DNA of 34,867 nt from CAZTBB01 sp964611755. Its GTDB lineage: Bacteria; Pseudomonadota; Alphaproteobacteria; Micavibrionales; Micavibrionaceae. The stretch's first letter is position 1, and each line of letters starts with the position of its first letter. A program made the translations under genes and the position numbers. The notes under the pieces are model-generated. The model was not told the origin of the DNA. It saw only the letters and a program-made list of their open reading frames with translations, and did no database searches. The stretch is taken from NCBI GenBank assembly GCA_964611755.1, contig CAZTBB010000015.1:1-34867 (forward strand). Reading direction: 5' to 3'. This document shows, one piece after another, positions 33,441 through 34,867 of this stretch.

Positions 33441-34115
33441 ATGTTTAGCGGTATTTTGAGTATTTTTACTGGCAGCTCAGCGGCAAATGAGCATGATAGA
33501 GCCAATTTAATTGATAGGGAGCGTGTAAGGAAGTATACACGCGTTGATACACAGCAGGTTGAATCTATCCTAGACTCGGGTACTTATGAACTTAGCGTTG
33601 TTCAGGGCTCTGAAGAAGTTCCATATAAGGATTCAAAGGGTAATACGCATCATTTTACAGTTCCCAATGAAACACATTATTTTTCGATGGCATATGATTC
33701 TGTGTTTATGCATTGTCCGGGCGCAGCAAACACTCATATGAGTTCTGCAGCTATCTCGGATATGAATGGCCAGAGTGTTGTCACCGGGATGCAGTTACAC
33801 CACCATCCTGATCATGTTGCTTGGGCTGTGGAAATTATTGATGATAACAGCTTTAATATTGTAGAGTTTCATAAAGGCGGTGAAGTTACAAAAGTGCCAC
33901 ATGTTGCAGATAATTTTGATGGCGATCTGAGAGTTGCGATTAACACTGTGTTTGCACAAAGATTGTTGCAAATACAAAGTCAAGTGAACTATGAAGCTCT
34001 TAATACGCTTTTCCCCGGCTATGACGGTTATGGCGCAGCAGAAATCAGTGAAGCGCCAATCGACTATGCTAAGCAAGGCGTTGATGCCTTCCATAGGCCA
34101 GTTGATGTAATGTAA
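33441..34115 (+). CDS. Protein of unknown function with His-rich segment
   Basis: A 224-residue protein with GGAG upstream of the ATG and a near-consensus promoter, so it is probably well expressed. It has no clear signal peptide (the first 12 residues are only mildly hydrophobic) and no membrane helix. The middle contains many His, including MQLHHHPDHVAW near residues 117-128 and HHFTVPNETHYF near 72-83, which could bind metal. The rest is mixed alpha/beta. No family is recognised. It converges on clpX with an eight-base gap and no terminator between them. Confidence 0.72.
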   Translation: MFSGILSIFTGSSAANEHDRANLIDRERVRKYTRVDTQQVESILDSGTYELSVVQGSEEVPYKDSKGNTHHFTVPNETHYFSMAYDSVFMHCPGAANTHMSSAAISDMNGQSVVTGMQLHHHPDHVAWAVEIIDDNSFNIVEFHKGGEVTKVPHVADNFDGDLRVAINTVFAQRLLQIQSQVNYEALNTLFPGYDGYGAAEISEAPIDYAKQGVDAFHRPVDVM

Positions 34116-34123
34116 AGTGAAAA

Positions 34124-34867
34124 TTAAGCGACTTCTGTCTCGTCGTCTTCTTCATCTTTTTTGGATTTAGCGGGAGCCTTTTTCTTTTTCTTGCCTTTGA
34201 CAAATTCAGGTTGTTCTTCTTTTTCAACCGTGTCTTTAGTTACGCGCACTTCGGTGAGTGTGTCGGCAATATCCGGTACTTCAAACATGCTATCAAGAAG
34301 CAAGCCCTCGATAATTGATCGCAGACCCCGTGCGCCTGTTTTACGTGCAATAGCCTTCTGCGCAATGGCTTTGAGGGCGTCATCTGTAAAGACGAGGTCA
34401 ACCTCTTCCATTTCAAACAGCTTTTGATATTGCTTGGTTAATGCGTTCTTGGGTTGTGTCAGGATGGTAACAAGCGCATCCTCATCCAGATCCTCAAGAG
34501 TAGCGAGGACAGGCAAGCGTCCAACAAATTCAGGAATAAGGCCGTATTTCAGAAGATCTTCGGGCTCCAGCTCCTTGAAGAGCTCACCAATATTACGCTC
34601 ATCAAGATCTTTGACATCGGCGCCAAAGCCGATTGTCGTTCCACGGCCGCGCGATGCAATGATTTTATCAAGGCCTGCAAATGCACCGCCACAGATAAAC
34701 AGGATGTTTGATGTGTCGACCTGCAGAAATTCTTGTTGTGGGTGTTTACGACCACCTTGAGGCGGCACAGAAGCAACTGTGCCTTCCATAAGCTTGAGGA
34801 GGGCCTGCTGCACACCTTCGCCGGACACATCGCGTGTAATGGATGGGTTATCCGATTTGCGAGAAAT
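34124..34867 (-). CDS. clpX: ATP-dependent Clp protease ATP-binding subunit ClpX (3' part)
   Basis: The C-terminal 247 residues of ClpX, the AAA+ unfoldase that feeds ClpP; the start is beyond the right edge. The frame continues upstream of the first visible Met to the window edge with the family's RKSDNPSITRDVSGEGVQQALLK pattern. The RKH pore loop is in PQGGRKHPQQEF, sensor 1 in NILFICGGAFAGL, the ClpP-binding IGF loop in TTIGFGADV, and sensor 2 in KTGARGLRSI. A Lys/Glu/Asp-rich tail of about 25 residues extends the C-terminus. Confidence 0.97.
   Translation of the reverse strand: MSRKSDNPSITRDVSGEGVQQALLKLMEGTVASVPPQGGRKHPQQEFLQVDTSNILFICGGAFAGLDKIIASRGRGTTIGFGADVKDLDERNIGELFKELEPEDLLKYGLIPEFVGRLPVLATLEDLDEDALVTILTQPKNALTKQYQKLFEMEEVDLVFTDDALKAIAQKAIARKTGARGLRSIIEGLLLDSMFEVPDIADTLTEVRVTKDTVEKEEQPEFVKGKKKKKAPAKSKKDEEDDETEVA

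Overview
The window looks like a chromosomal segment of an alphaproteobacterium with moderate GC. Three things suggest this: a DUF2336 protein (a mostly alphaproteobacterial family), a CarD regulator, an RpoH-type sigma factor with the RpoH box, and above all the gene order ffh-rpsP-rimM-trmD-rplS followed by leuC/leuD/leuB, with dapF-mtaB-ftsY next door. A Micavibrionales/Rhodospirillales-like host is possible, but I infer this from gene content only. No rRNA, tRNA, CRISPR array, insertion sequence or prophage was seen. The sequence is a draft: a 10-N gap sits inside carD, and a gene is cut at each end.

Layout. 1-1.9 kb: the end of a membrane protein (probably an ABC-2 permease), a membrane-anchored protein and a type IV pilin-like protein. 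1.9-7.0 kb: leucine biosynthesis (leuB, leuD, leuC on the minus strand), interrupted by an HD-GYP-like protein and two unrecognised plus-strand genes. 7.1-12.4 kb: a small unknown gene, then on the minus strand ffh, a GNAT acetyltransferase, rpsP, rimM, trmD and rplS (ribosome and SRP functions), and a 65-residue membrane protein. 12.5-18.3 kb: plus-strand dapF, a polytopic membrane protein, mtaB, ftsY and amn. 18.3-24.7 kb: a small unknown protein, a DUF2336 protein, pip-pgk, a nuclease-fold protein and a divergent M48 lipoprotein peptidase. 24.7-28.4 kb: rpoH, a phosphatase-fold protein that has lost its metal ligands, carD and an unknown protein. 28.6-33.2 kb: an SDR and an NTF2-like protein converging on phr-ldcA, then a DHH phosphoesterase. 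33.4-34.9 kb: an unknown gene with a near-consensus promoter, and the 3' part of clpX. No gene-free stretch exceeds 300 bases; the longest, about 286 bases upstream of carD, carries a terminator-like hairpin.

How the genes fit together. Ffh and FtsY are the two GTPases of co-translational membrane targeting. RpsP/RimM/TrmD/RplS form the classic ribosomal protein and maturation operon. LeuC, LeuD and LeuB are consecutive leucine steps. RpoH, ClpX and the M48 peptidase serve protein quality control; Phr repairs UV damage. The most unusual points are the eroded active sites (phosphatase fold at 25.9 kb, nuclease fold at 22.3 kb), the altered N-terminal motif of LeuB, structured leaders or hairpins at ffh, rpsP-rimM and downstream of rpoH, and a carD gap whose flanks overlap and can be closed by eye. 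I did not find a clearly new multi-gene system.
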